Assembly: GCA_030669135.1 (NCBI GenBank)
Contig: DAOVEE010000004.1
Coordinates: 1-25,934 of the forward strand
Direction: 5' to 3'
Length of the DNA: 25,934 nucleotides
Source: Candidatus Bathyarchaeota archaeon
Lineage (GTDB): Archaea > Thermoproteota > Bathyarchaeia > TCS64
Shown here: positions 5,266 through 13,001 of the stretch, in pieces
How the letters are laid out: each line of letters starts with the position of its first letter
Numbering within the stretch: the stretch's first letter is position 1
Position numbers and translations under genes: made by a program
The notes under the pieces: generated by a model
The model's database searches: none
What the model saw: only the letters and a program-made list of their open reading frames with translations
Told to the model about the DNA's origin: nothing

Positions 5266-7749
5266 TTATGCGGCGCCGTAGAGGATGCTGTTGAACAGCA
5301 GCTTGAAGGTCGCCCTGTTCTGGTTCCTGAAGTGGGGCATGCACCCGAGCAGCAGGATGGTGCCTTCCCCGGCGGGGCACTCCGCCACGGCCGCCAGCCC
5401 ACGCAGATGCTTCTCACCCAGTATCCAGCCGCTGAGCAGCGGGTCCGCCTCGGGGTACCACGCCACGGCGTAGCCGTCCTTCACCTTGAACGCGGGGCTG
5501 TGCAGGTACATTATTGCCTCCTCGCGGCTGAACCCGTAGCCCACCGGGTGGGTGTCGTCCACCATGACCCTGAGCAGGCTTCCGGGGCAGTAAAGCTCCT
5601 TCTGGTCCAGTCCTTCTGTGGCCAGCTCGGCGCCGGCCCACAGCTCCTTTACCGCGTACTCGCACGCCCTGTTCAGCGTCACCACGGTGCCTCCTTGCTC
5701 GAGGAACCTGAGCACCTCCCGGTTGCCGCCCTCCTCGATGCCTCGGCGGTAGATCGGCTCATACGTCTCGGGGTCCATCCGCCTCCGGCCCTTCATGCCC
5801 TCCCTCACTATGTCCCTCGTCAGGTCAGGGAACACCATCACGTCCACCTTCTCCCTGAGTCCTCCGGCCCGCACGTCCTCGGGGTAAAGGTTCACGTAAG
5901 TGTAGTCGTACTCCTCCAGCACCATCCTGAGCCACCCCTCATCCGCGTTGGGCAGGTGCGCCCTGTAGACGCCCACCGTAGGCTTAACCAGGTCAAAACA
6001 GTCCTCCGGCGGCCCGTCGAGCCCGTAGAAGTCGACACCCAGCTCCTCGGTCAGCTCATGGATGAGCGTCCTGCCGCCCTCCACGACGAAGGCCCCCGGC
6101 TTCAGCGTAACGTCGTCCAGCTCAACGTAGTCCGTACACCGGCATACGCCGTGCCCGGTGTCGAGAAGCCTGTTCACCGCCTTGTACGCGTAGTTGGGGA
6201 CGGAGGAGAAGGCATAGTATTTCTTGCCCCGTCTATGAACCGTGCCCTTGGGCATGGTCGGCTCATCAACGGTTTTGAGCTTAGCCTCGAACGCCGTGTC
6301 CACCTGCGTCACCTCGACGCCCAGCTGGAGGCTCAGCGTGTGGGCGGTCACGTCGTAGGGCACCTTCGGCGGCGCCTCCGGGCTCTCCCTGAGATCAGGG
6401 TAGACCTGGTTCTCCAGCAGCGTCTTGCCGAAGTTGCCGTAGGCCTGGGCGTACAGGACCACGTAGCTGCCCGCCGGGTACTCGACGCCGTCAGCCGTGA
6501 ACGGCTCCTCTGCCTCATGGACCTTCACGTCGCCCATCCTGAGGACCCATGTGAGCTCCTTGACGGCCCCGGGGTCACGCTGAGCCAACGGGATGACGAA
6601 CGCGTAGGGCCCAGAGGCCGGATCCAGCGCCCTGCGGCCCATCTCCAAGGTGCCCCTGAGCCAACGTTTCCTGAATTTTGCCGCCGTCTGGAGGCACGCC
6701 CAGGCCGCGGTGAGCTCGTAGTCTATGATGTCCCTCAGGGTCCAGGCGCCTCCACTCCACGGGATGGGGTGGTTCCACCGGCTCTCCTTGGGGTTGAAGC
6801 CTCTCCCTGTCTCCATCTCCTCGGACTTGATCTCGATGGGCGACGCGATCTTCACCGACGCGGCCTCGCTGAGGATGCGTATGCCGCCGTGGTGGTGCTG
6901 GTAAGCCCTGGCGGGGATCCAAGCGTCGAAGACCCAGTGGGTGGCGACGCCGCCCTTCCCCTCCCGTGCCAGGGCGTCCGCCATGCTGACGCCCATGAAG
7001 TTGACGCCGCTGGTTAGCACCGGGTCTATGTTAGGCTCGTAGGGGTCTATGAACGGCGGCACGTAGAACCTGGGCCCCTTGCTGCCCATCTGGTGCATAT
7101 CGTAGACGATCTGGGGGTGCCACCTGTTGTGGACGTGCTCGATGGTCAGCTGGGTCTCCTTCAGCGTGAACATGTACCAGTCCCGGTTGTTGTCGTGGCC
7201 AGCGTATTCATGGTAGACGTAGGGCGGCCCAGTGCCCTCGTACTCGGTGCCCAGGTACCTGCCGTACCAGTCGCACACGATCCTGTTGCCGTCGGGGTTC
7301 AGGCTGGGCACTAGGAGGAACACGACGTTCTCCAGCACCTCCGCCATCTCCGGGCTCTCCTCGGTCGCGAGCCTGTGGAGCAGCTCCATGCTCATCTGGC
7401 TTCCCCCGACCTCGGTGCTGTGTATGCTGCAGCTGATCATCGCCACCGTCTTCCCCTTCTCCAAGAGTTCGGCAGCCTCCTCCTCTCCGAGCCCCACAGG
7501 GTTCCCGAGCCTTAGCTGTATTCTACGAAGCTCCTCAAGGTTCTCAATGTTCTCGGGTGACGAGACGGTGGCCAGTATGAAGGGGTTGCCCAGCGTGGTC
7601 TCCCCCAGCTCCTCCACCTTGACCCGCGGCGACGCCTCGCCCACCTTCATGAAGTACTCCACTATCTCCGGCCAGTCGGCCAGCTTACGGTCCGTGCCGA
7701 CCCTGAAGCCTAGATGCTCCTCCGGGGCCGGAACGCCTTCAATCGACAT
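5266..7749 (-). CDS. M14-family zinc carboxypeptidase-like protein with amidotransferase-like C-terminus
   Basis: An 827-residue protein. Residues about 25-330 are an M14 metallocarboxypeptidase domain: the zinc ligands sit in CSIHSTEVGG (H110, E113) and YDMHQMG (H219), with substrate-binding NPDGNR (151-156) and HDNNRDW (185-191). LSEAASVK (E295) is the likely general-base region. Residues about 560-827 resemble a class I glutamine amidotransferase/DJ-1-like domain (VGVYRAHLPNADEGWLRMVLEEY, DVMVFPDL), as in large M14-like proteins of bacteria. There is no signal peptide and no membrane helix, so it appears cytoplasmic, unlike many secreted relatives. A role in peptide or N-acyl amino acid breakdown is inferred. 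It is transcribed alone. The opposite strand contains a long open frame that is a GC-codon shadow. Confidence 0.85.
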   Translation of the reverse strand: MSIEGVPAPEEHLGFRVGTDRKLADWPEIVEYFMKVGEASPRVKVEELGETTLGNPFILATVSSPENIENLEELRRIQLRLGNPVGLGEEEAAELLEKGKTVAMISCSIHSTEVGGSQMSMELLHRLATEESPEMAEVLENVVFLLVPSLNPDGNRIVCDWYGRYLGTEYEGTGPPYVYHEYAGHDNNRDWYMFTLKETQLTIEHVHNRWHPQIVYDMHQMGSKGPRFYVPPFIDPYEPNIDPVLTSGVNFMGVSMADALAREGKGGVATHWVFDAWIPARAYQHHHGGIRILSEAASVKIASPIEIKSEEMETGRGFNPKESRWNHPIPWSGGAWTLRDIIDYELTAAWACLQTAAKFRKRWLRGTLEMGRRALDPASGPYAFVIPLAQRDPGAVKELTWVLRMGDVKVHEAEEPFTADGVEYPAGSYVVLYAQAYGNFGKTLLENQVYPDLRESPEAPPKVPYDVTAHTLSLQLGVEVTQVDTAFEAKLKTVDEPTMPKGTVHRRGKKYYAFSSVPNYAYKAVNRLLDTGHGVCRCTDYVELDDVTLKPGAFVVEGGRTLIHELTEELGVDFYGLDGPPEDCFDLVKPTVGVYRAHLPNADEGWLRMVLEEYDYTYVNLYPEDVRAGGLREKVDVMVFPDLTRDIVREGMKGRRRMDPETYEPIYRRGIEEGGNREVLRFLEQGGTVVTLNRACEYAVKELWAGAELATEGLDQKELYCPGSLLRVMVDDTHPVGYGFSREEAIMYLHSPAFKVKDGYAVAWYPEADPLLSGWILGEKHLRGLAAVAECPAGEGTILLLGCMPHFRNQNRATFKLLFNSILYGAA

Positions 7750-7822
7750 GGTTTAGACTAGAACACACGAATAGTTAAGGTCAACGAATAAACCTAAGAA
7801 CAGGGAGGACAACCCATAGAGA

Positions 7823-8296
7823 ATGGACACTGAGCCCACAGAGGACGAGGCCAAGGAAGAAACCGAGGCCGAGGAAGAGAAGCCGAAGGGACCCAGGGCG
7901 CCCAACAACACCGACTACCTCGCTGGAGCGATGCTCGCCAACGGAATCATATGGATATGGATGCAGGCGCTGAGCCTCATCGGGGAGGATGTGCTCATAG
8001 TTCCTAAGGGTTTGTTGACGGATCTTAGCTTCCTCATCTACGTCTTCGGAGGCTACTACGCGGCCACCTTGGTCTGTAAGAGGGCCGACACCCAGCACCT
8101 CATCGTGGGTTTGAAGACGGCGGGCTACGCCTCAGTCATGGCCCTGGTAATAATGGTTACCATGATCAACCAGTTGAAGATTAGCATAGTGTTGTTCATG
8201 TCCATCAGCCTCTTCGCTGGTGGAGTTCTAGGAGGCTATATGTTCGTCAGGAAACGACTCCAGAAGAGGCGGCTTGAGTTCGAGGCAAGTTCTTAA
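7823..8296 (+). CDS. Four-helix membrane protein of unknown function
   Basis: A 157-residue protein. Residues 1-28 are a strongly acidic, Glu-rich, probably disordered tail. Four membrane helices follow (about 32-53, 64-84, 94-115, 119-142), then a basic end (VRKRLQKRR), which by the positive-inside rule faces the cytoplasm. I do not recognise the family. It is divergent from the M14 gene across 73 bases; a GGGAGG stretch 17 bases before ATG 7823 is rather far for a ribosome site. The next gene on the same strand starts 41 bases downstream, so the two may be co-expressed. Confidence 0.75.
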   Translation: MDTEPTEDEAKEETEAEEEKPKGPRAPNNTDYLAGAMLANGIIWIWMQALSLIGEDVLIVPKGLLTDLSFLIYVFGGYYAATLVCKRADTQHLIVGLKTAGYASVMALVIMVTMINQLKISIVLFMSISLFAGGVLGGYMFVRKRLQKRRLEFEASS

Positions 8297-8337
8297 ATCT
8301 TCATCGGCTCTACAGGACATAGCATCCGTGAGCAGCA

Positions 8338-8739
8338 ATGTTATGGGACGACGAGGTAACGCCTGAGGACATTGACGAGATAATCGAGTGGACGGCGAGG
8401 GAGATCTACAGGTACGGTATGGAGACCGCCGCCATACTCTTCCTCGAGAGCTATAAGCCCATGAGCAGGGTGGGCGCTAGCATGGGTCAGGTTTTCCTAT
8501 TTCCTCTGCTGCCTCTGTTCGGCGACAACGCGCTCGTCAAGGGAGACAAGGTCTTCCAGACCTTTCAAGAGCACGAGAACGTGGAGAAGCTGATACAGAG
8601 GCTGGAGGACATAGCCGCACACGGGATAAAGCCCAAAGAAAAGAAGACGGAAAAGGAAGAACAGAAAGAGGGGGAGGAAGAAAAGGAAGAAAAACCTGTG
8701 CAAGAAAAGAAGGGTTGGAGGAAGTATCTTCCTTTCTGA
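8338..8739 (+). CDS. Hypothetical protein with charged Lys/Glu tail
   Basis: A 133-residue protein. Residues 1-45 form an acidic helical segment (MLWDDEVTPEDIDEIIEWTAREIYRYGMETAAILFLESYKP). Residues about 46-65 (SRVGASMGQVFLFPLLPLFG) are hydrophobic but short, perhaps membrane-associated rather than a true spanning helix. A helical stretch to about 97 is followed by a low-complexity KEKKTEKEEQKEGEEEKEEKP tail and WRKYLPF at the end. The pattern suggests a scaffold or complex subunit. I do not recognise a family. It follows the four-helix membrane gene by 41 bases. Confidence 0.7.
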   Translation: MLWDDEVTPEDIDEIIEWTAREIYRYGMETAAILFLESYKPMSRVGASMGQVFLFPLLPLFGDNALVKGDKVFQTFQEHENVEKLIQRLEDIAAHGIKPKEKKTEKEEQKEGEEEKEEKPVQEKKGWRKYLPF

Positions 8740-8950
8740 CTTTGATTAGATCAGATTACCATATTTTGATTATCGTCAATGCTTTATGGTTATCTAAATA
8801 GCTCTCTCATCATATTAGAGTAACCATCAGTCATTAATAAGTGACTCAATTATTGGCGTCAACAGGCGTTAACCAAACATGTTGTTAGCCTACATTTTGA
8901 TGACTATAGGTATAAAAATAGTATAATATTAGCAGATTATGCGTATCCCA
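8740..8950. other. AT-rich intergenic region upstream of the membrane operon
   Basis: No reading frame or RNA gene is supportable. It contains several AT-rich boxes, including GTATAAAAATAG near 8909, which could be a second promoter. With the promoter and leader to 9080 the full gap is about 340 bases, unusually long for this compact window. Confidence 0.4.
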
Positions 8951-8969
8951 GAAAAAAGTATTATATATA
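8951..8969 (+). promoter_or_regulatory. Strong TATA/BRE promoter of the DUF6754 operon
   Basis: A purine-rich BRE-like GAAAAAAG is followed by TTATATATA (8961-8969). Transcription would begin near 8990-8996, giving a leader of about 85-90 bases, in contrast to the leaderless genes elsewhere in the window. The box is the closest to consensus that I see here. Confidence 0.6.
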
Positions 8970-9002
8970 CAGAACAGTGATAGAAATCTAAGTCTATCAT
9001 TC

Positions 9003-9045
9003 GAGCTCTGTCACTGCGCTCCTTTGGGATGACGCTGTGCGGCTC
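9003..9045 (+). promoter_or_regulatory. Imperfect hairpin in the operon leader
   Basis: Nested complementary pieces pair in order: GAGC/GCTC (9003-9006 with 9042-9045), CAC/GTG (9012-9014 with 9037-9039), GCG/CGC (9016-9018 with 9033-9035) and TCC/GGA (9020-9022 with 9027-9029). It ends 35 bases before ATG 9081 and would lie entirely in the transcribed leader. It could set mRNA stability or translation. Pairing was judged by eye. Confidence 0.35.
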
Positions 9046-9080
9046 AGTGGATAGGCTACAAAAAACGGAAGGAAAAAACA

Positions 9081-9913
9081 ATGACAATAATCGTAGAAGG
9101 ACGAGTGGTGACTTTCCTTTGGATGGTCATCACCTTCGCGGCAATGTACTACTACATGGCAATAAGAAAGGACAAGGACTACACGATTAGGGCACTTCCA
9201 GCTTTGAACGCGATCCCCGAGGCAGTCGGCAGGGCAGCGGAGATGGGTCGGCCAGTCTTCTGGTCGCCCGGCATGTCTGGCCCTCTCAACGACTCTGCAC
9301 AGGGACCGCAGGTCCTGGCATCAATTAGCATCCTCGAGTACCTGACGGTGGAGTGCGTTAAGGCAGGAGTTGAGATCACAGCAATCCTGCCTCTGCCTGA
9401 CGCGCTTCCGCTTGTCGAAGAGACTATGAGGACAGCCTATATAAGCGAGGGAAAGCCGGAGGCGTTCAACTCAGATCAGATCAGATCATATTCATCGCTG
9501 AGCAGTCGCCATACCTAAGCGGTGTTCTAGGTTACTTCCAGAGGGCCAAGCCAGCCGCAAACATACTGGTCGGCGGTTTCTACTATGAGTCCGTCGTAAT
9601 AGGTGAGGCGGGTAACGCCATCGGCGCGATGCAGATAGGCGGAACAAACAACACACACCAGATGCCGTTCATGGTGGCAACATGTGACTACATGCTGCTG
9701 GCCGAGGAGCTGTTCGCAGCGGGTGCCGTCATCAGCCAAGACCCTGACATGTTAGGGTCCATCAAAGGCGAGGACATGATCAAAATACTGCTCATGGCTA
9801 TCATAGGTATCGGCTTCCTGCTAGGAGCAGCTGGCATTACAGTGATTGCCGACCTACTGGGGTATGATGAGAAATGTCACAAATACTTAGAAGAGAAGCC
9901 ATCTACGCTTTAA
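9081..9913 (+). CDS. DUF6754 family membrane protein, frame interrupted by a 5-base repeat
   Basis: The first frame runs from ATG 9081 to a TAA at 9516; the rest of the protein continues in another frame from about 9490 to 9913. Removing one of three AGATC copies (9473-9487) restores a 275-residue protein with the junction NSDQIIFIAEQ. One membrane helix (about 9-28) is followed by RKDKDY, so the main domain is probably cytoplasmic. That domain has the DUF6754 features RALPALNAIPEAVGRAAEMGRPV, then ANILVGGFYYES, IGEAGNAIGAMQIGGTNNTHQMPFMVATCDYMLLAEELFAAGA, and a second helix near the C-terminus (ILLMAIIGIGFLLGAAGI). DUF6754 is known to me from Chloroflexi and archaea with no function. GGAAGG before the ATG is a weak ribosome site. 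The frame change is either real (phase-variable or null) or a sequencing or assembly error. Confidence 0.75.
9473..9487 (+). repeat. Three tandem AGATC copies causing a frameshift
   Basis: The sequence is TC followed by AGATC three times and then ATATTC. Two copies give an intact reading frame; three shift it by two bases and lead to a stop at 9516. Units of five bases inside a coding region are the kind that change copy number by slippage. Confidence 0.8.
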
Positions 9914-10521
9914 CCGGGCTGGTAACCGTTCTGATGCTGCTCGAGTACTTCTTCTGGCCTACAGCCCAACCCTGGGCTGAGACGATTCGTACCTGGGCTA
10001 TCATAGTCTTTAACATATCGCTTGGTCTTGGTGCTATTAGGCTGTTAATGCAGCAAAGCATGAACGTCCAGAAGAGGCGTGAAAACTGGCAGTACAGCGC
10101 TATGCTGCTTTCATTGTTCGTCGTCATGCTGTTAACCGGGTTTGCCGGATACTTCGCGACGGGTTTGCAGACAAGTAACGGTATCTACAACTGGCTATTC
10201 ATCAACATCTACACTCCACTAGGAGCTACTCTGTATCCAATCACTGGGTTCTATATCTTCTCAGCTGCTTATCGTGCCTTCAGGGCACGTAACGTCGACG
10301 CAGCGCTCATGCTTATCGCTGGATGCTTCGTCATGCTGAAGAACGCCCCTGTTGGAGAAGCCATCTGGATAGGATTCGCAACCATCGGCAATTGGTTCCA
10401 GTTCACAGGACAGATACCTGGGATGAGAACTTTCTCCATAGTCGGCGCCCTGGGCCTCATCGCTTACGGTTTCAGAGCGCTGATGGGTAAGGAGCGTGGA
10501 TTCTACGCAGGAGGAGAATAG
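9874..10521 (+). CDS. Six-helix membrane protein, second gene of the DUF6754 operon
   Basis: A 215-residue polytopic protein with helices at about 9-29, 40-60, 73-95, 110-135, 141-158 and 186-204. No enzyme motif or transporter signature is visible. Positive residues cluster at VQKRREN (about 65-71) and FRARN (136-140), which would lie inside. ATG 9874 overlaps the end of the DUF6754 gene by 40 bases in another frame; starting later (Met21) would cut into the first helix, so the overlap is probably real and suggests translational coupling. It ends two bases before the next gene. I do not recognise a named family. Confidence 0.8.
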   Translation: MSQILRREAIYALTGLVTVLMLLEYFFWPTAQPWAETIRTWAIIVFNISLGLGAIRLLMQQSMNVQKRRENWQYSAMLLSLFVVMLLTGFAGYFATGLQTSNGIYNWLFINIYTPLGATLYPITGFYIFSAAYRAFRARNVDAALMLIAGCFVMLKNAPVGEAIWIGFATIGNWFQFTGQIPGMRTFSIVGALGLIAYGFRALMGKERGFYAGGE

Positions 10522-10523
10522 TA

Positions 10524-11351
10524 ATGAGTGTACTGTCTAAGTTAGCTAATGTTGATAGTAGGGTATTCTACTGGATACTCTTCATAGCACTCATGGTACC
10601 GTTCCTTAGTCCAATCGGTTTCCCCATCACCATCGCCGAGAACACCAGAGAACTCTATGAAGGAATCACTGAAGACGAGGTAAATGAGGGAGATGTTTGG
10701 ATCATGAACTTCGGCTACGGCGTAAGCGCTTGGCCAGAGTGCCACCCATCAGTAACCGTCTGTACCAAAGCCCTGTTCAGAGAGGGAGCCAAGATAATAT
10801 TCATGGGTCCCCACTACGACGTGGAGCTAACTTACAACAAGATACATGACACAGTTAGAGAAGACTTCGCCAATAAGGTATACGGGGAGGACTACGTATT
10901 CCTCGGATACATCACCGGCGGCGAATCAGCAATCGCACAGCTAGCCTCAAACATCAGAAGCGTATATCCAACTGATCACTTCGGCACACCGCTAGACCAG
11001 ATACCCATGATGCAGGGAGTCAACACCCACGAGGACATCGCGGGAGTTCTCTCCTCAGATACGGGTGACTATGGCGTACACTTCATGACCCAATGGCAGG
11101 CAGCCTATGGATCAAAGCTAGCCGAGATCGGCATCGCCATGAACGGATCAACTGATCTACCACGTTGGCAGGCAGGTAACTACTTCGGGCTAAGCATAGG
11201 CTCCCGTGGCGGCGCAGAGCTTGAGATTCTAATCGGAGAACTCGGCGAAGCGACAACAGCCATGGACAGCATCAGCGTAAGCCACCTGCTGCTAATTTTC
11301 GCAGTTATACTTGGTAACATCGGCATGGTCGTGCAAAGGAGGAGTAGCTAA
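10524..11351 (+). CDS. Bitopic membrane protein with external domain, third gene of the operon
   Basis: A 275-residue protein with one helix at each end (about 15-34 and 249-269). The start (SKLANVDSR) and end (VVQRRSS) are basic and the central domain begins with acidic residues (TRELYEGITEDEVNEGD), so the centre is predicted to be outside the cell membrane. The central domain has alternating strands and helices (VWIMNFGYGV, ALFREGAKIIFMGPHYD, EDYVFLGYITGGESAIAQLASNI, DYGVHFMTQWQAAYG, LAEIGIAMNGSTDLPRWQAG). Its gene length equals that of repaired gene 1 and the GxAMxGST... segment recalls GAMQIGGTNN of DUF6754, hinting at distant homology. A GGAGGAG ribosome site precedes ATG 10524. Function unknown. 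Confidence 0.8.
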   Translation: MSVLSKLANVDSRVFYWILFIALMVPFLSPIGFPITIAENTRELYEGITEDEVNEGDVWIMNFGYGVSAWPECHPSVTVCTKALFREGAKIIFMGPHYDVELTYNKIHDTVREDFANKVYGEDYVFLGYITGGESAIAQLASNIRSVYPTDHFGTPLDQIPMMQGVNTHEDIAGVLSSDTGDYGVHFMTQWQAAYGSKLAEIGIAMNGSTDLPRWQAGNYFGLSIGSRGGAELEILIGELGEATTAMDSISVSHLLLIFAVILGNIGMVVQRRSS

Positions 11352-11987
11352 ATGGCGTATCCAACTGCAATGTGGGACGTAATCGGTCTCTGGATCGGAT
11401 GGTTACTGATGCTCATGATCTACAGCTACCCGCTGTATAAGGAGAACCCCGCGTTCAGGACGGCGGAGCACATGTTCATAGGTGTGACTCTTGCCATCTC
11501 CATCATCACGAACTTCAGTAACGTGATGAGGATGTGCGTGACTCCACTAATGCAGGGTAACATACTGATGATCGTGCCCCTTGTGCTTGGACTGATGATC
11601 TTCTCGATGCTGATACCTGAATACCAGTGGGTAAGCAGGTACCCCATAGGCTTGCTCGTAGGAACAGGCTTCGGGCTCGGCATCAGAGGAACAATCAAGC
11701 CCAACCTACAGGACGCTATCATCGACACGATCACGGCGCCGACAAGCGGCGGAGCAATGGCATGGTTTAACTTCCTCTACGTAGCTGTGGGCCTAATATG
11801 CAGCATAATGTACTTCATGCTCACATTCGAGCATAAGGGACCACTACAGGGACCGACCAGAATTGGACGTCTGTTCATCATGGTTGGACTGGGTGGCTAC
11901 TTCGGTAACACGGTGCTGTTCAGGTTCACGATGCTGACAGGCAGAGCGCAGTTCTTCCTACAGGTCCTTAAGCTAATACCGATGTAA
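11352..11987 (+). CDS. Six-helix membrane protein, fourth gene of the operon
   Basis: A 211-residue protein with helices at about 8-28, 39-60, 70-88, 98-113, 138-158 and 171-190. The loop GIRGTIKPNLQDAIIDTITAPTSGG (about 110-134) between helices 4 and 5 is rich in small and polar residues and may face a partner. GGAGGAG lies eight bases upstream of ATG 11352, which follows the preceding stop directly. Like the second gene it lacks catalytic motifs, and its size is nearly the same (211 against 215). It is the last gene before a T-rich terminator. No named family recognised. Confidence 0.8.
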   Translation: MAYPTAMWDVIGLWIGWLLMLMIYSYPLYKENPAFRTAEHMFIGVTLAISIITNFSNVMRMCVTPLMQGNILMIVPLVLGLMIFSMLIPEYQWVSRYPIGLLVGTGFGLGIRGTIKPNLQDAIIDTITAPTSGGAMAWFNFLYVAVGLICSIMYFMLTFEHKGPLQGPTRIGRLFIMVGLGGYFGNTVLFRFTMLTGRAQFFLQVLKLIPM

Positions 11988-11994
11988 CAAACCA

Positions 11995-12015
11995 TCTTTT
12001 CTTTTTTAATTTTTA
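11995..12015 (+). terminator. T-rich terminator of the membrane operon
   Basis: Repeated T runs (TCTTTTCTTTTTTAATTTTTA) begin eight bases after the last stop of the operon. This is typical of archaeal termination and marks the operon end. Confidence 0.6.
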
Positions 12016-12056
12016 TTGGGTCTCTTAGCAGATGTTTTAAGCTGTAACGGCGAGTC

Positions 12057-12965
12057 ATGTTGATCGTCTTGGACACCGAGACGCTGGATGAGCTGCTGGC
12101 GGACGAGCACATACTGAACCGGGTGAAGCTGGAGTGTCTGCTGCTGCCCTACATGGGTCTGAGGCCTTTAAGCCAGATCACGGTCCCCGCCGAGTTCCCG
12201 GGCGGCTTGGAGATGGGGCAGAGGATAGACCGCGCCATCAAGCCCCACATGGATAGGCTTCAGGCCATAACGGAGCCCAGAGCCAAGGTGCAGGTCATCC
12301 AAGAGACTAGGAAGCTTATGGAGACGCAGTTCGAGACGGTGGTCGAGAACTCCGATCCCTACAAGACGTACTATAGTTGGAGCGACAGGCTCGGATTAAA
12401 GTCGGAGCAGGCCAAGGTCCGGCCAACCGTCCACGAGATATTCCTGTTCAAGGACGGCAGAACCGGGAAGGAGCTCAAGAGGCTGATTAAAGATCGGGAG
12501 AAGCTCAGAGTTAAAGTTCAGAGGAGGCCCGACCCCCAGATAGGGCGCATCCGTTTCGCGTATCCCGAGGAGTTCAACGTCAAGTGGATAACCCGTATGG
12601 GGAGGCTGCTGGGGTACCCCGACTGCTGCGTCAAACAGTACGCACAGGACAGGGTGAAGGGCGTCAACGTTGAGACCCGGGCAGCCACGCAGCTCGCCGA
12701 GGTCCTCAACGAAGAGAAGAAGGTGGACGTCCACGCCTACATACTGGGCTTCTTCTTCCCGTGTCGGCCCGACTGCCCCAACTCTACAGAGAAGGGGTTC
12801 AGGTGGCAAGAAGAGTTCTCGAAGATGGATGAGAGGCTGGGCGAGATGTACGCGGAGCTGCTCGGGGTGAACGCCACCATGGTGCTCAGACAGCCTGAGC
12901 TCATCAACAGGTACATAGCCCAGTTCCAGAAACCCGCGCCGGAGAAAGACGGCGCAGACGGTTAA
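12057..12965 (+). CDS. DUF483 family protein
   Basis: A 302-residue soluble protein. The C-terminal half has the DUF483 hallmarks: RLLGYPDCCVKQY (about 184-195) with paired C190/C191, and YILGFFFPCRPDCPNS (about 228-243) with C236 and C240. This spacing suggests a metal or Fe-S site, although no biochemical function is known for the family. The N-terminal half (1-160) is helical with several basic patches and no recognised domain. The start ATG has no ribosome site and is probably leaderless. The next gene begins 36 bases later on the same strand. Confidence 0.75.
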   Translation: MLIVLDTETLDELLADEHILNRVKLECLLLPYMGLRPLSQITVPAEFPGGLEMGQRIDRAIKPHMDRLQAITEPRAKVQVIQETRKLMETQFETVVENSDPYKTYYSWSDRLGLKSEQAKVRPTVHEIFLFKDGRTGKELKRLIKDREKLRVKVQRRPDPQIGRIRFAYPEEFNVKWITRMGRLLGYPDCCVKQYAQDRVKGVNVETRAATQLAEVLNEEKKVDVHAYILGFFFPCRPDCPNSTEKGFRWQEEFSKMDERLGEMYAELLGVNATMVLRQPELINRYIAQFQKPAPEKDGADG

Positions 12966-13001
12966 ATACAGGTAAACAAGATCAAGACTGGTTGCTACAC
13001 A

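Noticed and set aside
5332..7017. 561-codon open frame on the plus strand
   Set aside because: It is antisense to the M14-like gene, has a Pro/Arg/His/Val-rich composition typical of a shadow frame in GC-rich DNA, and no domain; the minus-strand protein has clear zinc motifs.
9034..9059. tRNA-like D-arm (GGCTCAGTGGATAGGCT) in the operon leader
   Set aside because: No anticodon arm, T arm or acceptor stem can be built around it; it is followed directly by an A-rich ribosome-site region.
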